From Bryobacterales bacterium (GTDB lineage: Bacteria > Acidobacteriota > Terriglobia > Bryobacterales > Bryobacteraceae): a stretch of 64,000 nucleotides of DNA. The position numbers and the translations under genes were made by a program. The stretch covers positions 434,001 to 498,000 of the forward strand of contig JADKID010000011.1 in NCBI GenBank assembly GCA_016721425.1, given 5' to 3'. The notes beneath the pieces were generated by a model. That model was not told where the DNA came from. It saw only the letters and a list, made by a program, of their open reading frames with translations, and did no database searches. This document shows, one piece after another, positions 8,891-17,622 of this stretch (the stretch's first letter is position 1; each line of letters starts with the position of its first letter).

Positions 8891-10252
8891 ATGAAGCAGC
8901 TTCTGGCGTTGGTGACGGTGGCCGGCCTCCTTTGGGCGCAGGCCCCCCCGGCGCGGCGGCCCGCGCCGCGCAAGCCGGTCCCTTCGCAGACCGGGGAGCC
9001 GGACCCGCTGCACTGGCCCATCAAAGAGATCCGCGTGGAGGGCGCCAAGGCCTATACGCCTGCCCAGGTGATCCAGGCCAGCGGCATGAAGGTGGGCGAC
9101 ATGGCCACCAAGGCGAACTTTGAACGGGCGCGGGATCGCGTCCTGGCCACCGGGTTCTTTGAGAGCTTTGGCTGGCGCTACGAGCCCGCTCCGGTACCGG
9201 GCGGCTTCATCGTCACCTTTGAAATCGTGGAGCCGGCGACGTTTCTGCCCTGGGCCACGGAGCGTCTCCCCCTGGAGCGTGCCGAGGCGCAGGCGCGGCT
9301 GAAGCGCGATTTCCCCATGCTGGAAGAGAAGCTTCCGCCCACGGAGGGCTTGCTGGGGCGCATGGCCGCATCTCTGCAGAGCCTGCTGGCGGCCAAGGGC
9401 GTCACGGAGACGGTGGTGGGCCGCGTGTCGCTGGTGGGCACGGACCAGGTGACCGTGATCTTTGGCCCCAAGACGGCTCCGCCCAATGTGGCCGAGGTGC
9501 GCTTCACCGGCGCGCGCGTCATCGATCCCCGCTATCTGATGAAGGCCATGGCGGAGGTGGCCATCGGCACGCCCTACATCGAGGCCAACTTCCGGCTCTT
9601 CCTGGACAACCAGATCCGCGCCATGTACGAGGCCGTGGGCCGGCTGCGCGTGACGTTCCCGAAGCTGACGGTGGAGCCATCCAAGACCGTGAAAGGCGTG
9701 GTGGTGACCGTGCAGGTGGAGGAGGGCGAGCCCTACGTGTTGGACAAGATCGAGGTGCGCGGGACCTCGCTGCCGCCCGAAGACATCCAGGAGCAGGGAC
9801 AGTTCAAGACCGGCGAGGTCGTCAGCTTCTCAGACATCGGCAGAGGGCTCATCCGGGTGATGGACCAGTTGAAGCAGGAAGGCTACATGAAGGCGTCATA
9901 CAAGGCCCTGCGGCAACTCAATGACGAGAAGAAGACCGTGGCCGTTTTTGTGGATGTGGACCCCGGGCCGCAGTACCGCTTTGGCTCGCTGATCATCAAG
10001 GGCCTCGACTTGGAGTCCGAGCCCACCATGCGGAAGCTCTGGGCGATGAAGCCCGGCGACCCGTTCAAGGGCCTCTATCCCGACACTTATCTGAAGCAGG
10101 TCCGCGATCGCGGAATCCTGGACAACCTGGGTGACACCAAGGCCGAGATCGCGCCCAACGATAAGACGCTGCTGGTGACCGTTACGCTGATTTTCAAGGG
10201 TGGGCCGGATCCGGATGCCGAATACAGGAAGCGGCAAAAACAGATCCAGTGA
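8891..10252 (+). CDS. Secreted multi-POTRA protein without a beta-barrel
   Basis: 453 residues from the second ATG (8891), which gives a normal signal peptide (MKQLLALVTVAGLLWAQ); an ATG at 8882 adds three residues. After a Pro/Arg-rich stretch come repeated POTRA-like units: IKEIRVEGAKAYTPAQV, then VAEVRFTGARVIDPRYL, then LDKIEVRGTSLPPEDI and FGSLIIKGLDLES, each followed by a segment ending in G-Y/F. This resembles the periplasmic half of BamA/TamA/FtsQ-type proteins, but the frame stops after about 450 residues with no 16-strand barrel. Role in envelope assembly is inference. A -10-like CATAAT lies 7 bases before the ATG at 8891. Confidence 0.75.
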   Translation: MKQLLALVTVAGLLWAQAPPARRPAPRKPVPSQTGEPDPLHWPIKEIRVEGAKAYTPAQVIQASGMKVGDMATKANFERARDRVLATGFFESFGWRYEPAPVPGGFIVTFEIVEPATFLPWATERLPLERAEAQARLKRDFPMLEEKLPPTEGLLGRMAASLQSLLAAKGVTETVVGRVSLVGTDQVTVIFGPKTAPPNVAEVRFTGARVIDPRYLMKAMAEVAIGTPYIEANFRLFLDNQIRAMYEAVGRLRVTFPKLTVEPSKTVKGVVVTVQVEEGEPYVLDKIEVRGTSLPPEDIQEQGQFKTGEVVSFSDIGRGLIRVMDQLKQEGYMKASYKALRQLNDEKKTVAVFVDVDPGPQYRFGSLIIKGLDLESEPTMRKLWAMKPGDPFKGLYPDTYLKQVRDRGILDNLGDTKAEIAPNDKTLLVTVTLIFKGGPDPDAEYRKRQKQIQ

Positions 10253-10267
10253 TCCGGCCCTCGCCGG

Positions 10268-11095
10268 TTAGCTGATGATCAGCTTCTTCTTGGCGGCCGC
10301 CACCTTCTTTTCGAGTTCCCGCGCTTCCTTGCTGTCCTTGACCAGGGCCAACGCCTCTGCCGCCTCAGCCAGAGTCGCTTCGATGATCCGGTTGGGCTGC
10401 AACAGCTTCTTCGGTCCATACATCTCAGCCACGCTCAACAGCCCGTTGGCCAGGGCCAGCAGGAACTTCGGACCCGCCACCTTGGCTTCACCGGTAGCCG
10501 ATGCGCCGGCCGCCGTCATGTTCTTGGCCAGGTGACCGGCAATCACCATCTTCTCCACGCCGGGCACTTCCGATTCCGGGATGCCCTGGCCGCTGGTGAT
10601 CTTCTTGTACTGCGGCGGATCCTCGTCCTCTGCCTTCGGAGCGCCCAACTGGAGGATGACTTCCTTGTCTTTGTTGGCGTCGATGAAGCGGCGCGACTCC
10701 TCAATAAACTGCATGCCGGAGGCCGTTGCCTGGGACTTGTAGAGGCCGGTGGAGCGCATGAACGGCGCCGCCTGGCCGCGGGTCCGCTTGGCGCCCTCGG
10801 CGTACTTTTCGCTGAGCTCGAAATACGAGGTCGCCAGGCTGACGGAAGTCATCAGCGCCAGCGGCCTGGCCTGCTCGGCAAACTCGCTCTTGCCTTGCGA
10901 GAGCTGCATGAGCAGAGTGTTGGCTTTGACGTAATCACCCTTTTCAAAAGCCGTCTTCGCGGCCGCCCAGTTGAAGGCGGGCGTGCCCGGTTGCGCCGGC
11001 TTGGGCTTGTCGTCAGAAGAACTGCACCCGGTGAAAAAGGCGGAAAGAAGCAGCGTCGTGAGGGCGGCGCTTCGGATATTGAGATGAATTTGCAT
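10268..11095 (-). CDS. Helical lipoprotein of unknown function
   Basis: 275 residues with a lipoprotein signal ending in the lipobox FFTGC (cysteine at about residue 24), then an Asp/Lys/Pro-rich linker and an entirely helical body (WAAAKTAFEKGDYVKANTLL looks like one TPR-type hairpin) ending in a Lys-rich amphipathic helix. It should be anchored to a membrane by its lipid. Convergent with the POTRA gene, 15 bases between stops. I recognise no named family beyond a possible TPR-like fold. Confidence 0.75.
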   Translation of the reverse strand: MQIHLNIRSAALTTLLLSAFFTGCSSSDDKPKPAQPGTPAFNWAAAKTAFEKGDYVKANTLLMQLSQGKSEFAEQARPLALMTSVSLATSYFELSEKYAEGAKRTRGQAAPFMRSTGLYKSQATASGMQFIEESRRFIDANKDKEVILQLGAPKAEDEDPPQYKKITSGQGIPESEVPGVEKMVIAGHLAKNMTAAGASATGEAKVAGPKFLLALANGLLSVAEMYGPKKLLQPNRIIEATLAEAAEALALVKDSKEARELEKKVAAAKKKLIIS

Positions 11096-11184
11096 GGAAC
11101 CTCCGGCCGCACGAATTATACACCCGAGTGGGGGGCATGCGCGCGAGGTTTCGTTACAGCGGCGTTCCTGATAGAGTTGGGCCG

Positions 11185-12288
11185 ATGTTGCTATCCCTAG
11201 TCGCCTTGCTGGCCGCGGCTCTCCCTCCGTGGCAGGAGACCACCGTCACGAACGCCGTGAAGATGGGCTATCAGTTGGTGGCGGCCGATCTGAACCGCGA
11301 TGGCAAGCCGGATCTCATCGTGGTGGATGAACGCGGCACCGAGCTCGCCTGGTATGAGAACCCAGGCTGGGAACGGCACGTGCTGGTGGGCGATGTCCCG
11401 CGCACCATCAATCTCGACGTCTACGATTACGACGGCGACGGCATTCCGGAGATCGCCATGGGCTACCACTTCGAAACCACGCCGGAAAAGAGCGTCGGGA
11501 ACGTGGTGATCCTCAAGAGCGGCCCGGACCCGCGCCAGCCCTGGACGGCGCGCGAGATTGACCGCGTGCCGACGGTGCACCGGTTGCGCTGGATCGACCT
11601 CGCCGGAGATGGCAAAAAGGTGCTGCTCGTCGCGCCGATGATCGGGTTGAAGGCCAAGCCGCCAGAGTATGCGGACCAGGTGCCGGTGTACCTCTACCGT
11701 CCCGGCGAGTGGAAGAGGGAACTCTATACAGACCAGACCCGCGGAATTCTGCACAGCATCACGCCGGTGCATTGGAAGGGGCGCGGCGAGCAATTGATGA
11801 CCGCCGATTTCCTGGGCATCCGCGTGTTTCTGAAGGGCCGCCCGGTGGAGATCGCCAAGGGCGACACCCGGCCGTGTCCGCAATGCGGCAGCAGCGAGAT
11901 CAAGATCGGACATCTGGGCAAGCGCCGCTTCATCGCCGCCATCGAGCCGTGGCACGGCAATCAGGTGGTGGTTTATACGGAGCATCAGCGGTTGTGGAAG
12001 AGGCTGGTGATTGAGGATGCCATGATCAACGGGCACGCCCTGGCGGTGGCTGATCTCGATGGCGACGGGCGCGACGAAATCGTGGCCGGATTCCGCGGCA
12101 AGGGGTTCCAGTTGTACATCTTCACGTCGGACGACAAGGCCGGCAGCCATTGGACCCGTCACGTGCTCGATGCCGGCGGCATGGCTGCGGCGGACTGCAA
12201 GATCGCGGATTTCCACGGCGCCGGACGCCCCGCCATTGCGTGCTCGGGCGCATCGACGTCCAACGTCAAGCTGTACAGCCCGCGCTAA
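11185..12288 (+). CDS. Secreted FG-GAP/VCBS repeat protein
   Basis: 367 residues from the ATG at 11185, chosen because it starts a clean signal peptide (MLLSLVALLAAALPPW); an upstream GTG adds 19 charged residues. Several repeats of the calcium-binding type DLNRDGKPDLIV, DYDGDGIPEIAM and DLDGDGRDEIVAG mark a beta-propeller of the FG-GAP/VCBS kind. A C-P-Q-C knuckle (PCPQCGSSEIK) in the middle is unusual. These proteins are exported and bind ligands or carbohydrates; the ligand is unknown. It is followed 80 bases later by the intradiol-dioxygenase-fold gene on the same strand. Confidence 0.78.
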   Translation: MLLSLVALLAAALPPWQETTVTNAVKMGYQLVAADLNRDGKPDLIVVDERGTELAWYENPGWERHVLVGDVPRTINLDVYDYDGDGIPEIAMGYHFETTPEKSVGNVVILKSGPDPRQPWTAREIDRVPTVHRLRWIDLAGDGKKVLLVAPMIGLKAKPPEYADQVPVYLYRPGEWKRELYTDQTRGILHSITPVHWKGRGEQLMTADFLGIRVFLKGRPVEIAKGDTRPCPQCGSSEIKIGHLGKRRFIAAIEPWHGNQVVVYTEHQRLWKRLVIEDAMINGHALAVADLDGDGRDEIVAGFRGKGFQLYIFTSDDKAGSHWTRHVLDAGGMAAADCKIADFHGAGRPAIACSGASTSNVKLYSPR

Positions 12289-12315
12289 GTTTTCCAGCGC
12301 ACCGGAAGCACTCCT

Positions 12316-12340
12316 GTACTATTCTTGTACCTAACCGTAC
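12316..12340. promoter_or_regulatory. Three phased GTAC palindromes upstream of the dioxygenase-fold gene
   Basis: GTAC occurs at 12316-12319, 12327-12330 and 12337-12340, with spacings of 11 and 10 bases, so all three face the same side of the helix. The block lies in the 79-base gap between the FG-GAP and dioxygenase genes. It could be an operator or part of a promoter. This is pattern recognition only; GTAC is short and could repeat by chance. Confidence 0.25.
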
Positions 12341-12367
12341 AGTTTGTGCGATCCAGGAGGGACTTCG

Positions 12368-13027
12368 ATGGCTGGGAAAACCAAACCAAATCGCCGGCAG
12401 ATGCTGGAGCTCTGCATCTCGCGTGGCTTTCTGATGAGCGGCGTAGCTGCCGCGTTGCCCCAAACGCAGTTGCTGGCCTTCTGGGAACAGACCGAGGCGC
12501 AGTCTCACAAGCCGACCTCGCCGGAGGTGCTGGGGCCGTTCTATCGCAAGGGCGCGCCGGACCAGCCAATCCTGCGGGCGCCGGGCGATCCGGGCTTTCC
12601 GCTGAAGGTGACGGGCCGCGTGATGAACACCAGGGGGCAACTGGTGGAGGGCGCCAAGGTGGACCTGTGGCACGCTGACCATGGCGGGCGCTACGACACC
12701 AAAGGATACCGCTACCGCGCGAAGATCTCACCCGACGCCCAGGGCGGCTACGGCGTGGATACGGTGATGCCCGGCCACTATCCGGACCGCCCGGCGCAGC
12801 ACATCCACTACCTGATCACGGCGCCGGGCCACAAGACACTCATCACCCAGGCGTACTTTGCGACCGATCCGTTCTTTGAAGGCGATCCGGAGAAGAAGTG
12901 GAACAAGCGTGGCATCGCCGGCCACAAGGAACTGGTGCTGCCGGTGCGTTTGTATGAGGGCGGCGCCACCGCGGCTGAGCCGGCGCGCGCCGAGGTCACG
13001 TTCGACATCATCCTGGAGAGGGTCTAG
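12368..13027 (+). CDS. Intradiol ring-cleavage dioxygenase-fold protein, exported
   Basis: 219 residues from the ATG at 12368, which follows a strong AGGAGGG ribosome site. The N-terminus (NRRQMLELC then a hydrophobic stretch) looks like an export signal of weak Tat type. The body matches the protocatechuate/catechol dioxygenase family: EVLGPFYRKGAP, a GRVMNTRGQLVEGAKVDLWHAD beta-sandwich strand pair, and the iron ligands expected as tyrosines in the GRYDTKGYRYR region and two histidines in QHIHY. True enzymes cleave catechols using Fe(III). There are no ring-degradation genes nearby, and many exported relatives are uncharacterised, so the substrate is open. Confidence 0.8.
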   Translation: MAGKTKPNRRQMLELCISRGFLMSGVAAALPQTQLLAFWEQTEAQSHKPTSPEVLGPFYRKGAPDQPILRAPGDPGFPLKVTGRVMNTRGQLVEGAKVDLWHADHGGRYDTKGYRYRAKISPDAQGGYGVDTVMPGHYPDRPAQHIHYLITAPGHKTLITQAYFATDPFFEGDPEKKWNKRGIAGHKELVLPVRLYEGGATAAEPARAEVTFDIILERV

Positions 13028-13030
13028 CTC

Positions 13031-13966
13031 ATGCGAAGGTACTGTCTTCTGGCTGCTGTGGGCGCGCTCGGTCTTTCCGCCGCGGATCGGACTCTGAGCT
13101 CAGCCGCGCCGCCATCGGCGGTGTACTTTTCCGCGGATGGCAAGACCGTCAGCGGACAGTGCGACGACAGCCACATCCGGACCTGGGACGTTGCCTCCGG
13201 CAAGCTGGTGAACGACATAGAGGTTCCGTGGAGGAGCACACTGCTCTCGGCCGATCTCTACGCGCAGCGGGACCGTAGCGCGGGTACGCTGCGTGTCTGG
13301 GATCTTTCTGCACAGCGGCAGTTGCAGTTGATTAACGGGGCGCCGGCGGGCGCGACCGCCGCATCGAGCGACCGCCGGCTGATCGCCACGGCGAGTGCGG
13401 ATGAGCGGTCCATTCGCGTCTGGAATCTGGCTACGGGCGAGCAGCGCCACAGCCTGCCGGACGGCGTGGGCGGCGCGGCGTCGCTGGTCTTCTCGCCGGA
13501 TGGCGAAACGGTGGTCAGCGCCAACTACGACAACGATATCCGCGTCTGGAAGACAAGCTCCGGCGAATTGGTGCGCCGCGTCGAGGACATGACCGGCGCG
13601 ATGTTCGCGGCCGAGTTCACGCCCGATGGCAAGCATCTGATCATGGGCGGGCTGGACGAAACGGTCTACATCTGGGACGCCAAGACGTTTCAGTTGCTCC
13701 GGAAACTGAAGGGGCACGGCGAGACTATCGCGTCCCTGGCGATCTCGCCGGATGGCCGCACTCTGGTGACGGGTGGCTTTGACGTGTTCACCGAAAAGAA
13801 CCCGGTGAAGGTGGCCATCTGGGACCTGGCCAGCGGCACCATTACGCGGACGATCCGCGCGCCGCACGTGGCGGCCTCTGTGGCGTTCTCGCCCGATAGT
13901 CAGTGGATCGCTTTGGCCGCGGGTGAAAAGGCAGTGGAGCTGTGGAAGGTGAAGGGCGGCGAGTAG
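13031..13966 (+). CDS. Secreted seven-bladed WD40 protein
   Basis: 311 residues with a signal peptide (about 1-18). Seven WD-type blades can be counted, ending HIRTWDVASG, TLRVWDLSAQ, SIRVWNLATG, DIRVWKTSSG, TVYIWDAKT, KVAIWDLASG and VELWKVKG, which is enough for one closed propeller and nothing else. It should act as a binding platform in the periplasm or outside. The start is 4 bases after the stop of the dioxygenase-fold gene, so the two are probably co-transcribed and may work together; that link is inference. Confidence 0.85.
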   Translation: MRRYCLLAAVGALGLSAADRTLSSAAPPSAVYFSADGKTVSGQCDDSHIRTWDVASGKLVNDIEVPWRSTLLSADLYAQRDRSAGTLRVWDLSAQRQLQLINGAPAGATAASSDRRLIATASADERSIRVWNLATGEQRHSLPDGVGGAASLVFSPDGETVVSANYDNDIRVWKTSSGELVRRVEDMTGAMFAAEFTPDGKHLIMGGLDETVYIWDAKTFQLLRKLKGHGETIASLAISPDGRTLVTGGFDVFTEKNPVKVAIWDLASGTITRTIRAPHVAASVAFSPDSQWIALAAGEKAVELWKVKGGE

Positions 13967-13982
13967 CCGAACGCGATCAGCC

Positions 13983-15017
13983 TCAGTGCGCCGCCAGCGT
14001 GACGTTGACGCGCGCGGCGGCCTTCAACACGGCGTCCCAGTTGCCCTCGGCGATGGGTATGCCGTGGGCGCGGCGTTCGGCCTCGATCCGCCATTCGGGC
14101 TCGCCGGCCACCAGCACCTCGTCGTAGCCCGGCGCGGCGGGCGTATCCTTCATCATGCCCACCACTTTCTCCACGCGCGCCGTGAACTCCTCCAGCGGCA
14201 TGAAGCGCGCGACGTCAATGGCGACAAAGGTCTGGCTGACACGCACGGTACGGCCTCGGAAGCGGATGCCGCCGATCTCCGTGGACATGGCGCCGCCGCC
14301 CAGCACGGAGCAGAGGATCTCCACCATCATCGCCAGGCCGCTGCCCTTGTAGCCGCCCAGCGGCATCAGCATCCCGCTGTAGGCCTTCTTTGTATCGGTG
14401 GTGGGCACGCCGTCGGAATCGAATGCCCAGCCGGCGGGCACCTCGGGCTGATCGTTGATAAATGCCTTAAAGATGCGCCCCGCGGCCACGGTGGTGGTGG
14501 CCATGTCCAGCAGCCACGGGCCGGGCACGGACATGCAGATGGGGTTAGTGCCCAGGCGCCCTTCCTTCCCCTGCCACGGCGGGACGATGGGCGAGGCGTT
14601 GCACATCACGATGCCGATCTGGCCGGCATCGCGCATCTTCTGCGCCCACCAGGCGGCCGCGCCGAAATGGTTCGATTCCCGCGCCACCACCAGCGCGAGA
14701 CCCTGCGCCCGCGCGATGCGGATGGCATGGCGGCAGCAGGTCTCGGCCACCCACTGGCCCAGGCCGTTCTGCCCGTCCAGGTGCAGGCACGATCCAAATT
14801 CCGAGAGCACAGCGCCGTCGGCCCGCGCGTCCATCTCGCCCGCCAGGAGCTGATCGATATAGAACGGTAGGAGTTGGATGCCGTGCGAATCCACGCCGCG
14901 GAGGTTGGAGGCCACCAGGCATTCGGCCGTGATGCGAGCCTTCTCCGGGGAGACCTGTGCTCCCGTCAGGATCTGTTCGACGACGCTCAAGAGAGTGGAG
15001 GCGCTGAGGACTGGCAT
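13983..15017 (-). CDS. Ldh2 (malate/L-lactate/ureidoglycolate) family dehydrogenase
   Basis: 344 residues. The family signature is clear: VASNLRGVDSHGIQLLP near residue 40 with the catalytic histidine, ARESNHFGAAAWWA, the NAD(P) contact region GRLGTNPICMSVP, and GGYKGSGLAMMVEILCSVLGG. These enzymes reduce or oxidise 2-hydroxy acids with NAD(P)H in a fold different from classical lactate dehydrogenase. The exact substrate cannot be told from sequence. It is transcribed opposite to both neighbours; a 159-base gap separates it from the divergent Gfo/Idh/MocA gene. Confidence 0.88.
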   Translation of the reverse strand: MPVLSASTLLSVVEQILTGAQVSPEKARITAECLVASNLRGVDSHGIQLLPFYIDQLLAGEMDARADGAVLSEFGSCLHLDGQNGLGQWVAETCCRHAIRIARAQGLALVVARESNHFGAAAWWAQKMRDAGQIGIVMCNASPIVPPWQGKEGRLGTNPICMSVPGPWLLDMATTTVAAGRIFKAFINDQPEVPAGWAFDSDGVPTTDTKKAYSGMLMPLGGYKGSGLAMMVEILCSVLGGGAMSTEIGGIRFRGRTVRVSQTFVAIDVARFMPLEEFTARVEKVVGMMKDTPAAPGYDEVLVAGEPEWRIEAERRAHGIPIAEGNWDAVLKAAARVNVTLAAH

Positions 15018-15176
15018 GCCTCCACAGGGTATCGTAACGGCGTGCCGGAACCCCGGCTGTGCTGGCTCAGACCTCTTCTTTGATGGTCGTCGTGCTGCCG
15101 TTCACCTAGTGGTTCGCTGACGGTCCACTAACCCGCGCGCCCGATTGGATACACTAGCGGGAACCAGATTGCCAAT

Positions 15177-16529
15177 ATGACTTCGCCCCATCTCAACCGT
15201 CGTCGATTCCTGCACAGCGCGTCCACGGCCTTCGCGCTCTCTCAGTTGGGCGCGTACGGCGCCGCACTGGTCAATCAGAAGCCGCGCCGCGTGGGCCTGA
15301 TCGGCTCCGGCTGGTACGGCAAGAGCGATCTCTGGCGGCTGGCGCAGGTGGCGCCCATCGAGATCGTCTCCCTCTGCGACCCGGACAAGAATATGCTGGC
15401 GGAGGCGGTGCAGATCGCCGGCCAGCGATTCCCCAACCAGAAGCCGCGAAGTTACTCCGATTACCGGCTGATGCTCAAGGAGAAGGACCTCGACATTGTA
15501 CTGATCGGCTCGCCGGACCACTGGCACGCTCTGCACGCCATCGCCGCCGTGGAGGCTGGCGCGGACGTGTATCTGCAAAAGCCCATCAGCGTGGATGTGC
15601 TGGAGGGTGAGGCGATCCTGGCCTCGGCCCGCAAGCACAAGCGCGTGGTGCAGATCGGCACGCAGCGCAAGAGCACTCCGCACCTGATCGACGCCAAGAA
15701 GCAGGTGGTGGATGCCGGGCTGCTGGGCAAGATCGGGCACGTAGACATGTGTTGCTACATCTCCATGCGTGCCAACGGCAATCCGCCTGTGCAGCCTGTC
15801 CCCGATCATCTCGACTACGAGATGTGGACCGGCCCGGCGCCGCTTCGTCCCTACGACGGGCTGCCGCATCTGCGCTGGTGGCGCACGTTCACGGAGTACG
15901 GCAACGGCATCGTTGGCGACATGTGCGTCCATATGTACGATACGGTGCGCTGGATGCTCAATCTGGGCTGGCCGAGCCGCGTGTCGTCAACGGGCGGCAT
16001 CCTGGTGCAGAAGGGCGGGAAGTCGAACATCTCCGATACGCAAACCGCCACATTCGAGCATGACGGATTGAACGCGGTTTGGCAGCATCGGACGTGGGGC
16101 AACCCGGTGGATCCGGACTACCCCTGGGCGATGTTCCTCTACGGCGAGAAGGGTGTGCTGAAGGCCAGCACGATGCGGGCCGACTTTGTGCCGTTCGACA
16201 AGACGCAAAAGACCATCCACTTCGATTGCCTCTTTGAGCGCGAGAAGTACCCGGTGGACGTCACCGAGGCGCGCATTGAACTGAACGCCGCCCCCGCCAC
16301 ACGCCGCCATATGCTCGATTTTCTAGCCGCCATCGATCAGCGCAGCCGCCCGGTGGCGGACATCGAGGCGGGCCATATCTCCACGGCCAGCTGCATTCTG
16401 GCCAATCTGTCTATGAAGGCCGGCCGGCCTCTGTCGTACGACCCGGCAAAGAAGATCATCACAGGAGACGCTGAGGCCACCAAGCTCCTGAAGCGCGCCT
16501 ATCGCAAGCCGTGGCAACACCCGGCGTAG
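15177..16529 (+). CDS. Tat-exported Gfo/Idh/MocA-family oxidoreductase
   Basis: 450 residues. The N-terminus is a twin-arginine signal (LNRRRFLHSAST). The Rossmann NAD(P) motif is GLIGSGWYGKSDLWRL near residue 40, followed by the family EKP-type motif as LQKPISVDV, with the C-terminal alpha/beta domain containing WWRTFTEYGNGIVGDMCVHMYDTVRWML. The EKP to QKP change at the catalytic lysine motif keeps the lysine. The family oxidises or rearranges sugars and inositols; exported Tat members are frequent in soil Acidobacteria and Planctomycetes. Substrate unknown. Convergent with the NapH-like gene. Confidence 0.88.
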   Translation: MTSPHLNRRRFLHSASTAFALSQLGAYGAALVNQKPRRVGLIGSGWYGKSDLWRLAQVAPIEIVSLCDPDKNMLAEAVQIAGQRFPNQKPRSYSDYRLMLKEKDLDIVLIGSPDHWHALHAIAAVEAGADVYLQKPISVDVLEGEAILASARKHKRVVQIGTQRKSTPHLIDAKKQVVDAGLLGKIGHVDMCCYISMRANGNPPVQPVPDHLDYEMWTGPAPLRPYDGLPHLRWWRTFTEYGNGIVGDMCVHMYDTVRWMLNLGWPSRVSSTGGILVQKGGKSNISDTQTATFEHDGLNAVWQHRTWGNPVDPDYPWAMFLYGEKGVLKASTMRADFVPFDKTQKTIHFDCLFEREKYPVDVTEARIELNAAPATRRHMLDFLAAIDQRSRPVADIEAGHISTASCILANLSMKAGRPLSYDPAKKIITGDAEATKLLKRAYRKPWQHPA

Positions 16530-16530
16530 A

Positions 16531-17541
16531 TCACGGGTGGTTCAGTTCGTGCGCCCGTGGGATCAGCTCGGTGTACATCCAATCCGGCACCGCCGTGTCC
16601 CAGTGGCCGGTGGCCTTTGCCACGCCCACCACACCCAGGAAGATCACCGCCACTCCGGCGGCCATCAGCCACGCCGGCACCGGCTTGCGCGCCGGGGCAA
16701 AGGTCATGTGGAGCGTATCCTCCACCGGGCAGGCGGCCACGCACTCCAGGCAGCCGAGGCACTCGGCGGAACGGATCTGCACCAGTTGATCCACCGGCAG
16801 GCGCGACGGGCAGGCCTTGGCGCACTTGCCGCAATCGATGCAGGTCTCCGTGTTGCGGCGGATGCGGAGCGGGCTGAGCAACGAGGCCAGGCCCATCAGC
16901 GCGCCGTAGGGACAAAGATAGCGGCACCAGAAGTTCTGCACGAAAACCGACGCCAGCACGATGACGCCCACCACGGCCGCCGCGGTGACGCCCATATAGC
17001 GGAAGAAATCGAGCATTTTCACATCCGCTACCACGCCGTAGGGCGATTGCAGAAACTGCGCGAGGGCCGCAACGGGCATCGACGCTACCGCGTACGCAAA
17101 GAGCCCAAACAGCACGTATTTGAGGCTTCGGAGGCCAATATCGAGCCATTTTGGCAAAAAAAAGACACGCCGGAACGTGTCGCGCCCGAGTTTCCAAAGG
17201 TACTCGGAGATGGTGCCCACCGGGCACAGCCAGCCGCAAAACGACTTGCGGAAGAGCACCGACATGGTGAGGAAGGCAATCAACAGGAACATGGCCGCCG
17301 GATGAACGGCCGGCACTTCGCCCGTGAGGACGAAATACTTCGTGTTCATCAGGCCGGCGATGGGCAGCCAGCCCTCCACGCCGGCGGGGCGGTCGACGCG
17401 CGGGGCCCCGGTTTCAAAGTGGCGGACGAAGGCGTAGAACTGAATGCCCACCCAGAGGTTGAGGGCGAAGAAAGAGAACTGGATGGCACGCCGGATGAGT
17501 TGGGATCGATCCTGGCTCAGGCGGCGTTGGACGGCGCTCAT
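16531..17541 (-). CDS. NapH/YccM-type membrane polyferredoxin
   Basis: 336 residues from the ATG at 17541; a longer frame exists but its extension overlaps the divergent DinB gene and is not protein-like. There are about five transmembrane helices. Two membrane-edge cysteine motifs, CGWLCPVG and CRYLCPYG, are followed by two cytoplasmic 4Fe-4S clusters, CIDCGKCAKACP and CLGCLECVAACP. NapH-like proteins feed quinol electrons to periplasmic reductases; CcoG/RdxA-like proteins assemble copper oxidases and are an alternative. A GTGACCGGAGTCAC palindrome 41 bases upstream also occurs before the napD gene, which favours a nitrate-reduction role. Confidence 0.8.
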   Translation of the reverse strand: MSAVQRRLSQDRSQLIRRAIQFSFFALNLWVGIQFYAFVRHFETGAPRVDRPAGVEGWLPIAGLMNTKYFVLTGEVPAVHPAAMFLLIAFLTMSVLFRKSFCGWLCPVGTISEYLWKLGRDTFRRVFFLPKWLDIGLRSLKYVLFGLFAYAVASMPVAALAQFLQSPYGVVADVKMLDFFRYMGVTAAAVVGVIVLASVFVQNFWCRYLCPYGALMGLASLLSPLRIRRNTETCIDCGKCAKACPSRLPVDQLVQIRSAECLGCLECVAACPVEDTLHMTFAPARKPVPAWLMAAGVAVIFLGVVGVAKATGHWDTAVPDWMYTELIPRAHELNHP

Positions 17542-17574
17542 GATTCCATTCTGGACGCGCGGCTCTGAATCTGC

Positions 17575-17590
17575 CGTGACCGGAGTCACG
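17575..17590. promoter_or_regulatory. CRP/FNR-type palindrome, copy 1
   Basis: Perfect inverted repeat CGTGAC-CGGA-GTCACG. Its core GTGA-N6-TCAC is the half-site geometry bound by CRP/FNR-superfamily regulators. It lies between the divergent NapH-like gene (start 17541, minus) and the YfiT gene (start 17623, plus), about 41 bases from each. The same 14-mer, with one loop base changed, occurs at 60196-60209 upstream of napD. Confidence 0.55.
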
Positions 17591-17622
17591 CGCCGCGGAA
17601 TCTGTTGCAGAATGTAGGGACT

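Noticed and set aside
10270..10284. Perfect palindrome AGCTGAT-G-ATCAGCT
   Set aside because: It lies inside the last codons of the lipoprotein gene (LIIS) and has no U-run, so it is not a convincing terminator.
15018..15176. Searching the 159-base gap for a promoter or small gene
   Set aside because: Only an isolated TACACT (15150-15155) was seen, without a fitting -35; no open frame of note.
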